NCBI GenBank assembly: GCA_016705325.1
Contig: JADIYJ010000015.1
Span: 57,016-121,015, forward strand
Source of the DNA: Pseudomonadota bacterium
Lineage (GTDB): Bacteria > Pseudomonadota > Gammaproteobacteria > Steroidobacterales > Steroidobacteraceae
Direction: 5' to 3'
DNA: 64,000 bases
Of the stretch, positions 1-6,931 are shown in pieces. Position numbers and translations under genes: made by a program. Below the pieces are notes generated by a model, which was not told where the DNA came from, ran no database searches, and saw only the letters and a program-made list of their open reading frames with translations. Positions within the stretch are counted from its first letter, which is position 1, and each line of letters opens with the position of its first letter.

Positions 1-370
1 GCATGTCGGTGTGCTCGAAGAGCGGCGCGGCCACGTTCTCCCTCACCGTGAGGTTCGACCACAGGGCGCCTTGCTGGAACAGGACGCCCCAGCGGCGGTT
101 GATCGACGTCCATTGCCGCCGCCGGGCATAGCGGATGTCCTGGCCAAAGATTCTCACCGAACCGCCTTCCGCGCTTCTCAAGCCGATGATCGTGTTCAGC
201 AGCACCGACTTGCCGGTGCCCGAGGCGCCGACCACACCCAGGACGTCGCCCCGGTTCACTACCAGATCCAGGTGGTCGTGGATCGTGCGATCGCCGATGC
301 GCGAGACCAGTCCGCGTACCTCGATGGGCGGAGCGTCCCGATCCAGTGGTGCTTCGTCGGATTCCGTCAT
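1..370 (-). CDS. mlaF: Mla-type ABC transporter ATP-binding protein, 5' part only
   Basis: This is the N-terminal 123 residues of an ABC ATPase; the rest lies beyond the window edge. Translating the minus strand from the ATG at 370 gives a clear Walker A motif (GASGTGKS, about residue 43) and a Q-loop region, FQQGALWSNLTVREN. MlaF-type proteins power lipid transport between inner and outer membrane through the permease MlaE and the substrate-binding protein MlaD. The start overlaps the stop of the upstream permease gene by 4 bases (ATGA), so the two are translationally coupled. Family is confident from the motif and the MlaE neighbour; the exact member cannot be proved from this fragment. Confidence 0.9.
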   Translation of the reverse strand, partial: MTESDEAPLDRDAPPIEVRGLVSRIGDRTIHDHLDLVVNRGDVLGVVGASGTGKSVLLNTIIGLRSAEGGSVRIFGQDIRYARRRQWTSINRRWGVLFQQGALWSNLTVRENVAAPLFEHTDM

Positions 371-1482
371 ATGTCGAGCTTCATGTAGATCAGGGCGAAG
401 ATCGCATCGATCATGATGGTGGCGAAGATCGCCTGCACGACTGCCGCGGTGACGCCGCGGCCGAGGGATTCGACGTCCCCACCCACTTCCATGCCCTGCC
501 GACAGCCGATGGCGGCGATCACCCCAGCCAGCACCGGCGCCTTCGAGAGGCCGACCCAGAAGTGCATCACCCCGACATCGTCGATCATTCGCTGCAGGAA
601 CAGCGTCGGGCCCAGGTCCAGCACCCACCAGGTGACGACCAGGCCGCCGGCCAGCCCCGCCAGGGTCGCGACGAAGGTGAGCAAGGGAGTGATGAACAAC
701 AGCGCCATGAACCGCGGCAGTACCAGGGCGTCGAAGGGATCGACGCCCAGCACCTGCATGGCATCGATCTCCTGTTTCATCTTCATCGCCCCGATCTCGG
801 CGGCGAAAGCCGAAGCCGATCGACCGGCGAGCAGCAGCGCGGTGACCAGCACATTGAACTCGCGCAGCACGGCGATGCCGATCAGGTCCACGGCGAAGAC
901 CTGGGCGCCAAAATCGCTGAGGATGTTGGCACCCAGCAAGGCCACCACCGCACCAATGAAGAACGTGGTGGTGGCGACGATCGGTATCGCGTCCAGCCCG
1001 GCCCGCTCTGCCAGGGCGAAGACGGCGGCCCAGCGCACCTTGCCCGGCCGACGGATCGCCCGACCGATGGCGAAAAGCAGGTTACCGGTGAAGACGTTGA
1101 GCTCGTAGAAATCGAACCCGACGCTGACGACGCTGCGGCCGAAACGTTCGAACAGATCGTAGAGCGCGCGCCGCTCCACGACCGGCGTCCGCGGCGCCGC
1201 GGTGGCATGCGCGACCAGGTCCAGCAGCCGCAGAATTTCCGCGCGAGCGCTGATCTTGCCCTGTTCGGCCGCCTGTTCGATGGCCTTCAGGATGCCGTAG
1301 GCACCGGAGGTATCGCAGCGATCGATCCCGTTCGCGTCGATGGCGATGTCGCGCGAACCCTTCAGCGCGGCGCCGAGACGCTCATTGGCCGAGCCCATGC
1401 GCACGGCCGTCCAGTCGCCGGTCAGCACGGCGATCTGGCCCTGGTCGCTGGTCTCGAGACGGAAGTCGGCCGGTTGGTTCAT
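367..1482 (-). CDS. mlaE: Mla-type ABC transporter permease with N-terminal STAS-like domain
   Basis: A 371-residue protein. Residues 1-110 resemble the STAS/MlaB-like domain sometimes fused to this permease (the segment around CDTSGAYGILKAIEQ). The remainder is an MlaE permease with about five or six membrane segments and the typical EIGAMKMKQEIDAMQVLGVD cytoplasmic loop that contacts the ATPase. It works with MlaF in inner-membrane lipid transport that maintains outer-membrane asymmetry. The frame is open upstream to 1683, but the ATG at 1482 is chosen because the sequence before it is arginine-rich and unlike the family. It overlaps mlaF by 4 bases downstream. Confidence 0.93.
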   Translation of the reverse strand: MNQPADFRLETSDQGQIAVLTGDWTAVRMGSANERLGAALKGSRDIAIDANGIDRCDTSGAYGILKAIEQAAEQGKISARAEILRLLDLVAHATAAPRTPVVERRALYDLFERFGRSVVSVGFDFYELNVFTGNLLFAIGRAIRRPGKVRWAAVFALAERAGLDAIPIVATTTFFIGAVVALLGANILSDFGAQVFAVDLIGIAVLREFNVLVTALLLAGRSASAFAAEIGAMKMKQEIDAMQVLGVDPFDALVLPRFMALLFITPLLTFVATLAGLAGGLVVTWWVLDLGPTLFLQRMIDDVGVMHFWVGLSKAPVLAGVIAAIGCRQGMEVGGDVESLGRGVTAAVVQAIFATIMIDAIFALIYMKLDI

Positions 1483-1890
1483 GCGTCTACGCCGCGGTCG
1501 TGCGGCCTGGGTGCTCAGTTGCGCCTGACTCTTGCGTCCGTCAGTACCGCGAGCACCTGCAGCTGCCGGTGTCCATGATCGCTTCCCTCCCCTCGACGAT
1601 GACGGCCGCAGGCGGGATGCTGCGCCTATCGACGGTGCGCAACAAGTCGACGCCTTTCGCGCAATGTGGAACTGAGCGCTCAACCGGCAGCTGGACGCAC
1701 TGACGCAGCAGCGAATGCAGCTCGCAGGCTACGATCAGGTCGAGGCAGAGTCGGAACAGGTGGAGGCCGGGCACTCGCGCGACACCGAGGCAACGTTCCA
1801 GATCCGGTTCGAGGCACCTCGCAGCGAGGCGCGGTCGGGCCAGGCCTACCGCACAGGTCCCGGCCTGTCGGTGGTGCTCTTGTCGATCCA
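1483..1890. other. Stretch without a recognisable gene
   Basis: About 400 bases between mlaE and the acyl-CoA ligase remnant. Open frames cross it on both strands, but none shows a recognisable motif or convincing start. The mlaE promoter should lie near its left end. I see no repeat or RNA gene here. Confidence 0.5.
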
Positions 1891-2235
1891 TAATGCAGCG
1901 AAGTTCCTGGTGGTGCCCGACCCGTGCAACGTCGACATGTTCTGCGCGATGATGAAGCGGCACCCGCCGACCGTGCTGGTCAACGTGCCGACGCTGTACA
2001 TGATGCTCATCGATTCGCCGCGCTTCCGCGAAGTCGACTTCTCTCGCCTACGCGTGGCAGTGTCGGGTGCGGCGCCCTTCCCGGTGGAGGCGATCAGGAA
2101 GCTGGAGGCCATCGTCGGCGAGAAAAAGCTGTGTGAGGGGTACGGCATGACCGAAGCGTCGCCCTTTCTCACCTGCAATCCGCCGCAACGGTCGAAGACC
2201 GGCTCGATCGGCGAACCGGGCGAGATCATCGCCTT
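1891..2235 (+). pseudogene. Remnant of a long-chain acyl-CoA ligase (AMP-binding enzyme)
   Basis: The plus frame encodes about 115 residues typical of FadD-like adenylating enzymes, including NVPTLYMMLI, RVAVSGAAPFP and the AMP-binding motif GYGMTEASP. Such enzymes activate fatty acids with ATP and CoA. The N-terminal half, with the phosphate-binding loop, and the C-terminal domain are missing. The sequence breaks off just before a copy of the tRNA 3'-end repeat at 2245 and then stops at 2251. The open frame begins around 1715, but the first 58 residues match nothing I recognise. This looks like a fragment left when mobile DNA entered or was rearranged here. Confidence 0.75.
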
Positions 2236-2244
2236 TCGAATGCG

Positions 2245-2266
2245 TTGGTAGCGGGAGCCTGCTACC
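2245..2266. repeat. Diverged third copy of the tRNA-fMet 3'-end repeat, with dyad symmetry
   Basis: The 11 bases TTGGTAGCGGG at 2245-2255 match the antisense 3' end of the tRNA-fMet gene at 12489. The match to the copy at 3162-3182 extends 10 bases further left, to 21 bases in all. GGTAGC at 2247-2252 can also pair with GCTACC at 2261-2266. It is read here as an old or imperfect attachment-site copy bounding the left side of the 2256-3161 segment. Confidence 0.5.
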
Positions 2267-2307
2267 GATCCGAGCAATCGCGATGACCCGGCACAGCCGA
2301 GGGTGCC

Positions 2308-2874
2308 CTAATCGTCCACGGTGCCGATGAGGCCTTCAACGACCCGCGCCGCATCACGCCCGAAGCGCTGCGCCACCCGACGCAGCAGTTCCAGGTCCAG
2401 CAACTCACGATCCAGGTCGATGACGGCATGCGCATCGGCCAGGTCGATCGGACCGCCGGCGAATGCCTTCATGGCGATGAAGTCCTCCCGACCGACGATC
2501 GCCAGGGTCGTTTCCCCGAGCCGGACCTGCCGCGTGCGGTTCAGGAGTTCGGGATCCATGCCGCGCAGACCGAGCAGCAGGTCCACCCGGTTGCCGTAAC
2601 GGTCCCTGATCTCGAGCAACCCAGGAATCGGGTCGTCGACGTCGCCGGTCCTCAGCGCAACCTCATAGCCCTCCTCGAGCAGGGACTGTCGCAGGGCCTG
2701 CGCCTCGCAGACCTGCAGCGCCACGATGGCGTCGGCATCGAGGCTGGCCCGGACGACGCCGTGCACCGCCGCCGCCATGGCGCCGATGACCGCGTATCGA
2801 ACCCCTCGCCGGGCAAGCGACTCGGCGACGTCGGCCATCAGCAGCGCCGACTGGCCCGGTGCGCTAGCGCGCAT
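2308..2874 (-). CDS. Nucleotidyltransferase-like protein, possible AbiEii-type toxin
   Basis: A 188-residue protein. The N-terminal part, GVRYAVIGAMAAAVHG followed by RASLDADAIV, matches the start of the nucleotidyltransferase fold used by AbiEii/MNT-type toxins and related small enzymes. It is followed by a helical region and DRYGNRVDLLLG, where a third catalytic acid could lie. The ATG at 2874 is preferred because it overlaps the stop of the upstream small gene (2864-2866), suggesting coupling; a second ATG at 2838 is possible. The paired small upstream gene gives a toxin-antitoxin-like arrangement, but activity is not shown. The cassette sits between two copies of a tRNA-derived repeat, which suggests mobile cargo. 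Confidence 0.65.
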   Translation of the reverse strand: MRASAPGQSALLMADVAESLARRGVRYAVIGAMAAAVHGVVRASLDADAIVALQVCEAQALRQSLLEEGYEVALRTGDVDDPIPGLLEIRDRYGNRVDLLLGLRGMDPELLNRTRQVRLGETTLAIVGREDFIAMKAFAGGPIDLADAHAVIDLDRELLDLELLRRVAQRFGRDAARVVEGLIGTVDD

Positions 2875-3043
2875 TCGGCGATACCGCGTCTCGAGGCGGG
2901 GACTGGCCGGTAACACCGGCATGCGCAAGCTGCGCCATCAGCTGGCAATGCGCCAGAAACGCGGCCAGCCGCTGCTCTGCGGTCATCCGCTTGACGTCCT
3001 CCTGGAGGCTGCGGCGAGCATCGTCGGCCAGTCGCGATTTCAT
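2864..3043 (-). CDS. Small protein upstream of the nucleotidyltransferase, antitoxin candidate
   Basis: A 59-residue protein starting MKSRLADDARRSLQEDVKRM, mostly charged and helical, with the segment TAEQRLAAFLAHCQLMAQLA. Its stop overlaps the start of the nucleotidyltransferase gene by about ten bases, the layout usual for a two-gene toxin-antitoxin operon where the small partner comes first. No DNA-binding motif is obvious. The antitoxin role is inferred only from size, order and overlap. Confidence 0.6.
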   Translation of the reverse strand: MKSRLADDARRSLQEDVKRMTAEQRLAAFLAHCQLMAQLAHAGVTGQSPPRDAVSPNAR

Positions 3044-3130
3044 GGGGTCATGTGAAACCGACGGGCCGATGGTGTCAAGAACAAGCGGCGCCGAACGCGT
3101 GGGGAATCCGACGGAACCCTCAGGGGCAAC

Positions 3131-3156
3131 AAAGCAAAACGGCCCCGGAGGGGCCG
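3131..3156 (-). terminator. Rho-independent terminator downstream of the 3251-3640 gene
   Basis: On the minus strand a 7-bp perfect GC stem (bases 3140-3146 with 3150-3156, loop of 3) is followed by TTTTGCTTT. It lies about 95 bases past the stop of the minus-strand gene at 3251 and just inside the region of the attachment repeat. Confidence 0.7.
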
Positions 3157-3161
3157 CTTGC

Positions 3162-3185
3162 TTCGAATGCGTTGGTAGCGGGGGC
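3162..3185. repeat. Left attachment site of the tRNA-fMet element
   Basis: TTGGTAGCGGGGGC at 3172-3185 is identical to the antisense 3' end of the tRNA-fMet gene at 12489-12502. It therefore marks the far end of the DNA inserted at that tRNA, about 9.3 kb away. The ten bases to its left (3162-3171) are shared with the diverged copy at 2235. Confidence 0.75.
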
Positions 3186-3250
3186 CGGCTTTTGGATTAC
3201 GCACAGAGTCTTGGATGTGACCCCAAAAGACCGCCGGCGCGCCTGAAACA

Positions 3251-3640
3251 CTAGGCTTTCCGCGGCGTGCGGCGCTTGTTCTGGCGCGCCTGCGCTTCGT
3301 GCGCCGTCACCAGCGCGGAAAGCTGATCGAGCGTGTACGCAGGTTGCCGCGCAATCCGCAGCGGCGCGGAGCCGGTCACGTTGCGCTCGCTCATGATCTG
3401 GTTGGCACGCTGTTTCGTGTAGTTGCCGATCTGCTGAATCCCGCGCCTGATCGTCACCCGCCCCGGAAAGAGGGTCCCGGCGACGTTCTCCGGCGTCACG
3501 TCCACGCCCTGCGCCCGCGCCTCGCTCACAACTTGCGCGAGCGGCACGCTGCCCGCGGGGTCCACGCCGGGAAGTCGCTCCGGCGGGCGGCCCGTCGCGG
3601 AGTTGACGTAGAAAAGCTCGCCTTTGTAGCCGAGGGTCAT
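3251..3640 (-). CDS. Unknown protein at the left end of the tRNA-fMet element
   Basis: A 129-residue basic protein, not recognised. The ATG at 3640 follows an AGGGTGG-like ribosome site about 12 bases upstream; a TTG at 3700 in the same frame would add 20 residues. Visible features are an N-terminal LGYKGELFYVNSATG segment, a central NYTKQRANQIMSERNVTG, and a lysine/arginine-rich C-terminus ending RRTPRKA. It is transcribed away from the excisionase-like gene at 3723 and has its own terminator. The basic tail and the position suggest nucleic-acid binding, perhaps regulation, but this is only a guess. Confidence 0.6.
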   Translation of the reverse strand: MTLGYKGELFYVNSATGRPPERLPGVDPAGSVPLAQVVSEARAQGVDVTPENVAGTLFPGRVTIRRGIQQIGNYTKQRANQIMSERNVTGSAPLRIARQPAYTLDQLSALVTAHEAQARQNKRRTPRKA

Positions 3641-3722
3641 CGCGCAGATTTTCCACCCTAAGCGGAAATTTGCAAGGCGTTCTAGTTTTCGCGTCAGCAA
3701 CTACCCGAAAGGAGCTGACGCA

Positions 3723-3935
3723 ATGCCCTCGCCACTGAATCCCCGCAGGCTGTACACGTTAAAGGACTCGGCCGACGCGCTGCGCGAGTGCAACGCGAAC
3801 ACCCCGCACAGCCCAAGCGGCTTGCGAGTGTGGGCTGACCAAGGCCGGATTGAGCACCTGAAATTATCGGATGGCTCGCGCGTGATTCGCGGCTCGACGC
3901 TCATTCGGCTGTCACAGCGCGACGCGGCGCGCTGA
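3723..3935 (+). CDS. Small helix-turn-helix protein, excisionase/AlpA-like
   Basis: A 70-residue protein with the layout of small winged-helix excisionases and prophage regulators. LYTLKDSADALRE looks like the first helix pair, SGLRVWADQGRIEHLKLSDG the recognition helix and turn, and RVIRGSTLIRLSQRD the closing strand and helix. A strong ribosome site (AAAGGAG) lies 9 bases before the ATG. It is the first gene of the rightward operon, divergent from 3251-3640. It probably binds DNA at the element end or controls the operon. The product type is inferred from size and fold pattern. Confidence 0.7.
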   Translation: MPSPLNPRRLYTLKDSADALRECNANTPHSPSGLRVWADQGRIEHLKLSDGSRVIRGSTLIRLSQRDAAR

Positions 3936-3944
3936 TCGAGCGTC

Positions 3945-4121
3945 ATGCCCCTGCGACCCGAAATCCGCGAGTTGGTCTTGCTGTTCGCGCAGCAGGCCGC
4001 CCGCGAGATTCTGGCCGCAGAAGCCGCCGCGCTTGCCGACGCTGAAACGAAAAAGCCCCGCGACCTTTCGGGCGACGGGGCAAAGGATTTTCGCAATGCC
4101 GAGTCTATCCCGATCCCCTGA
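3945..4121 (+). CDS. Small alanine-rich ORF, uncertain
   Basis: A 58-residue frame, MPLRPEIRELVLLFAQQ and onward, starting 9 bases after the previous stop and overlapping the next start by 26 bases. It is helical and alanine-rich with no motif. A stem-loop at 4051-4081 lies inside it. No clear ribosome site is visible, so expression would depend on coupling. It could be a real small early protein or only leader sequence. Confidence 0.4.
   Translation: MPLRPEIRELVLLFAQQAAREILAAEAAALADAETKKPRDLSGDGAKDFRNAESIPIP
4051..4081 (-). terminator. Stem-loop with a U-run on the minus strand
   Basis: GCCCCG at 4055-4060 pairs with CGGGGC at 4076-4081 around an inner CC/GG pairing. Read on the minus strand it is followed by TTTTT. 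No minus-strand gene ends here, so it may instead block antisense transcription, or act as a leader structure for the 4096 gene. Confidence 0.45.
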
Positions 4122-4311
4122 TCCGCCGCGAACGGCGGACCCGCCGACCGACGAGCAGCGCGACCTTCTGGCGAGGCTCGCCTCGGTCGCCGAGATGATC
4201 GAGCAGCACCGGGCGACCATCTACCTGTTGGAACGCGAGCGCGTGCAGTTGCAGCACCGGCTGCGGCTGACGGGGCTTCGGCCGGCGGCACCGGCTGCGG
4301 ACTTGCCGTGA
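4096..4311 (+). CDS. Small coiled-coil-like protein of the replication operon
   Basis: A 71-residue protein, not recognised. The ATG at 4096 follows AAAGGA with 8 bases spacing. The middle (EQRDLLARLASVAEMIEQHR, then TIYLLERERVQLQHRL) is a continuous heptad-like helix, and the ends are proline-rich. Its stop overlaps the GTG start of the primase-like gene by 4 bases, so it is part of the same operon. It could assist the replication proteins, but there is no direct sign of this. Confidence 0.55.
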   Translation: MPSLSRSPDPPRTADPPTDEQRDLLARLASVAEMIEQHRATIYLLERERVQLQHRLRLTGLRPAAPAADLP

Positions 4312-4745
4312 CCGCCGCGAAGCTACTCGACCGTCTCGACGGCGTGCGGCAATCCGGGCCGGGCAGATGGCTTGCAAAGTGTCCAGCGCATGAGGACCGC
4401 AGCCCGAGCCTATCCATTCGTGAAATTGATGGCGGGCGCGTGCTGCTGCACGACTTCGCGGGTTGCGACGTGGAATCCATCCTCGCGGCGGTCGGGCTGG
4501 AATTCAACGATCTGTACCCGCCACGAGATACGGTCGTGCCGTTCCGCCGAGCGAGTTCCCCGCGCCTTCCCGCGGCGGATGCGCTCGCGGCGCTCGATCA
4601 CGAGGCGCAAGTCATCGCGGTCATCGCTGCGGACCTGCATCAACACCGGGAGATTGACGAGGCCACATGGCAGCGCCTCGCGCTCGCAGCGAGGCGCATT
4701 GGCGAAGCTCGGGCCGTGGTCGCACCGCTCAGGGTGAAGCCATGA
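4308..4745 (+). CDS. Phage-type DNA primase zinc-finger protein
   Basis: A 145-residue protein with the CHC2-like zinc-binding start found in phage primases: KCPAHEDRSPSLSI (about residues 24-37), then GRVLLHDFAGCDVESILAAVGL with the later cysteine. The catalytic Toprim part is not present in this chain, so it corresponds to the DNA-recognition half and probably works with the helicase encoded next. It starts with GTG overlapping the previous stop and ends overlapping the helicase ATG, giving tight coupling on both sides. Confidence 0.8.
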   Translation: MTAAKLLDRLDGVRQSGPGRWLAKCPAHEDRSPSLSIREIDGGRVLLHDFAGCDVESILAAVGLEFNDLYPPRDTVVPFRRASSPRLPAADALAALDHEAQVIAVIAADLHQHREIDEATWQRLALAARRIGEARAVVAPLRVKP

Positions 4746-6160
4746 GCGCACAGCTTGAGCGCATACGGCGCGAAGTCGAGACCGCGACGCAGAAGAACGG
4801 TGCGAGCGCCCCGGCTGAACAATCCATCCTTGATACCGACATGGCGAACGCACGGCGGCTCGCGCTCCAGCACGGCGACGGGCTGCGCTTCACGCCGGAG
4901 CGTGGTTGGCTTGTCTGGGACGGCACGCGCTGGACCCCCGACAATGCGGGGCGGGCGATGCGGGCGGCGAAGGATACGGCTCTCGCCATCTTCGACGAGA
5001 TCAAGGATTCGCGGTTCCAGAAAGAGCTTTTCCAGTGGGCGCGGCGCTCGCAATCCCGCGAACGGCTACAGGCGATGCTTGCGCTCGCGGAATCGGAGCC
5101 GGGCATCCCGGCGCGGTTTGCCGACTTCGACGCCGACGCGATGCTCTTGAACGTCGAGAACGGCACGCTGGACCTGCGGACGGGCGAACTCCGGCCCCAC
5201 GCTCCCGCCGATCGCATCACGCGAATCGTGCCGGTGAAGTACGACCCGAGCGCCGACTGCCCCACGTGGGATGCGTTCCTGTGGCGCGTGCTCGGCAAGG
5301 ACCGTGAGCTTTACGACTACGTGCAGAGGGCACTCGGTTACACACTGACCGGGCGCACCGACGAGCAATGCCTGTTCTTCTGTCACGGCCTCGGGCAGAA
5401 CGGCAAGAGCGTGTTCCTAGAAACCGTGCAGGCGCTCGTCGCCGACTACGCGACCACGGCCCGCACAGAGACGATCATGCAGCGCGGCGCAGGTGGCATC
5501 CCGAACGACGTGGCGGCCCTGCACGGGGCGCGATTCGTCAGCATCAACGAGACGGGCGACGGGCAGCGATTCAATGAGCCGCTGATAAAGGACCTGACCG
5601 GCGGCGACACCGTGAGTGCCCGATTTCTGCACCGTGAGTTCTTCACCTTCCAGCCTGCTTTCAAGTTGTGGATTCGTGGCAATCACAAGCCGGTCATCCG
5701 TGGCACGGATCACGGCATCTGGCGGCGCATTCACCTGATCCCCTTCACCGTCACGATCCCGCCCGAGGAACGCGACCCGCGACTGCTCGACAAGCTGCGA
5801 GGGGAACTGCCGGGGATTCTGGCGTGGACCGTGCAAGGGTGCCTCGCGTGGCAGCGCGACGGGCTGCGCCCACCCGAGACGGTCACTCGGGCTGTGCAGG
5901 ACTACCGCACCGAGATGGACGTACTCGGCACCTTCATCGAGGAGGTGTGCAAGGTGGAACGCTTGGGCGAGGCGACTGCGAAGGCTCTCTATACCGCGTA
6001 CCGAACATGGACGGAGGAATCCGGCGAGCACCCCGTCACCCAGATGGCCTTCGGGCTTGCGATGCAAGAGCGCGGATTTGAGCGGAAGCGAACCCGCGCC
6101 GGGTATCGCTACTTGGGCATCCGACTGCCCGATCAAGCTCATTGGAGTGACGAGGCGTGA
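4742..6160 (+). CDS. P4-type replicative helicase (D5_N/superfamily 3)
   Basis: A 472-residue protein of the phage/plasmid primase-helicase family. After an N-terminal D5_N-like region (RFTPERGWLVWDGTRW) it carries Walker A, CHGLGQNGKSVF (about residue 225), motif B around ARFVSINETG, and the superfamily 3 motif C region FKLWIRGNHKPVI, followed by GIWRRIHLIPF. Such enzymes unwind the element's origin for its own replication. The ATG at 4742 overlaps the primase stop (ATGA); an in-frame start at 4667 would overlap the primase gene too far. A repeat cluster that could be its binding site follows directly at 6156-6262. Confidence 0.9.
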   Translation: MSAQLERIRREVETATQKNGASAPAEQSILDTDMANARRLALQHGDGLRFTPERGWLVWDGTRWTPDNAGRAMRAAKDTALAIFDEIKDSRFQKELFQWARRSQSRERLQAMLALAESEPGIPARFADFDADAMLLNVENGTLDLRTGELRPHAPADRITRIVPVKYDPSADCPTWDAFLWRVLGKDRELYDYVQRALGYTLTGRTDEQCLFFCHGLGQNGKSVFLETVQALVADYATTARTETIMQRGAGGIPNDVAALHGARFVSINETGDGQRFNEPLIKDLTGGDTVSARFLHREFFTFQPAFKLWIRGNHKPVIRGTDHGIWRRIHLIPFTVTIPPEERDPRLLDKLRGELPGILAWTVQGCLAWQRDGLRPPETVTRAVQDYRTEMDVLGTFIEEVCKVERLGEATAKALYTAYRTWTEESGEHPVTQMAFGLAMQERGFERKRTRAGYRYLGIRLPDQAHWSDEA

Positions 6161-6262
6161 ACAGTGTGAACCCCTGTGAACGGTTCCCTTGTATTTGCTC
6201 ACAACGCGCGTGTGAAGGGGAATTAATACGAAAAGCGGTACACAAGCGTTCACAGTGTTCAC
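6156..6262. repeat. Cluster of TGTGAAC heptamers in inverted arrangement
   Basis: GTGAAC(A/C) units occur at 6157-6162, 6166-6171 and 6176-6181, a TGTGAAG at 6211, and inverted copies at 6248-6254 and 6257-6262. The outer pair forms a 15-base inverted repeat with one mismatch, around an A/T-rich centre (GGGAATTAATACG). It lies immediately after the helicase gene. Iteron-like origin or operator is the likely role. Confidence 0.55.
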
Positions 6263-6478
6263 GCGGCCACCTCGGGCGAACACTTCGGACTGCACTTGAC
6301 CTGAATGCAGGAGATGCGCCGTCGCCTGCCCTACCCTGCGATTTCGGCCGCAGCAGCATGGTCCGCCGACCGCCGGCCCGTCCGATTGCAGGTAAAAAAG
6401 CCACATTGCTCGCCGCGTCAAAGACTTGGCATTGGGGCCGCTCAAATCACGTCCCTGATTTTCAGGAGGCAACTATCC
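6263..6478. other. Leader region before the terminase genes, no convincing gene
   Basis: Together with the repeat cluster this makes a 318-base gap between the helicase and terminase genes. A frame runs through it into the terminase small subunit, but its composition is arginine- and alanine-rich without motifs. The strong ribosome site CAGGAGG at 6462-6468 belongs to the next gene. I see nothing else. Confidence 0.5.
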
Positions 6479-6931
6479 GTGCCGAAGCGTGATCGTCGCC
6501 GCGGCGTATCCCGGTTGCCGGTCAAAGCGCCGACACGATGGAAGGCCGGCTTCCCGTGGAAGCTCGACTACCGCGGCCACGATGCCCGGTTCCTCGGGGG
6601 ATTCATCGGGAACATCGTGTCCGATCACGGCGGCCTGGAGCACCTGAGCCGGACGCAGTTGCACAACTTGGAGCGGGCCGCCTATCTCGCGTTGAAGATC
6701 GTGCAGTACGAATGCGCTGATCTCGTGCCGGGCAGTCAGCCCGTACCCGCATGGATGCCTGTGGACTACCTTGGGGCCGTCCGGCAGGCGCAGCGACTTC
6801 TCGCCGACCTCGGACCCGGGCGCAAAGCACGGACCGTCGGGCTGCGCGAGTACATCGAACAGGCCGCCGAAGCCACGGAGACGGCGCAGGACACGCGCTC
6901 GACCACGACCTCCGGGGATGCTGTCACGTGA
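6479..6931 (+). CDS. Putative phage terminase small subunit
   Basis: A 150-residue protein placed directly before the terminase large subunit and overlapping it by 4 bases (GTGA). The GTG start at 6479 has a strong ribosome site (AGGAGG, about 9 bases upstream), which decides it over the long upstream extension. The basic N-terminus PKRDRRRGVSRLP and the helical segment GGLEHLSRTQLHNLERAAYL would fit DNA recognition and oligomerisation, as in small terminases that select DNA for packaging. The assignment rests mainly on position and size. Confidence 0.6.
   Translation: MPKRDRRRGVSRLPVKAPTRWKAGFPWKLDYRGHDARFLGGFIGNIVSDHGGLEHLSRTQLHNLERAAYLALKIVQYECADLVPGSQPVPAWMPVDYLGAVRQAQRLLADLGPGRKARTVGLREYIEQAAEATETAQDTRSTTTSGDAVT

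Noticed and set aside
3120..3656. Minus-strand frame of 178 codons over the same region as the 3251-3640 gene
   Set aside because: Overlaps the chosen gene in another frame, is arginine/alanine rich and crosses the terminator; the 3251-3640 frame has a better start and a terminator after its stop.
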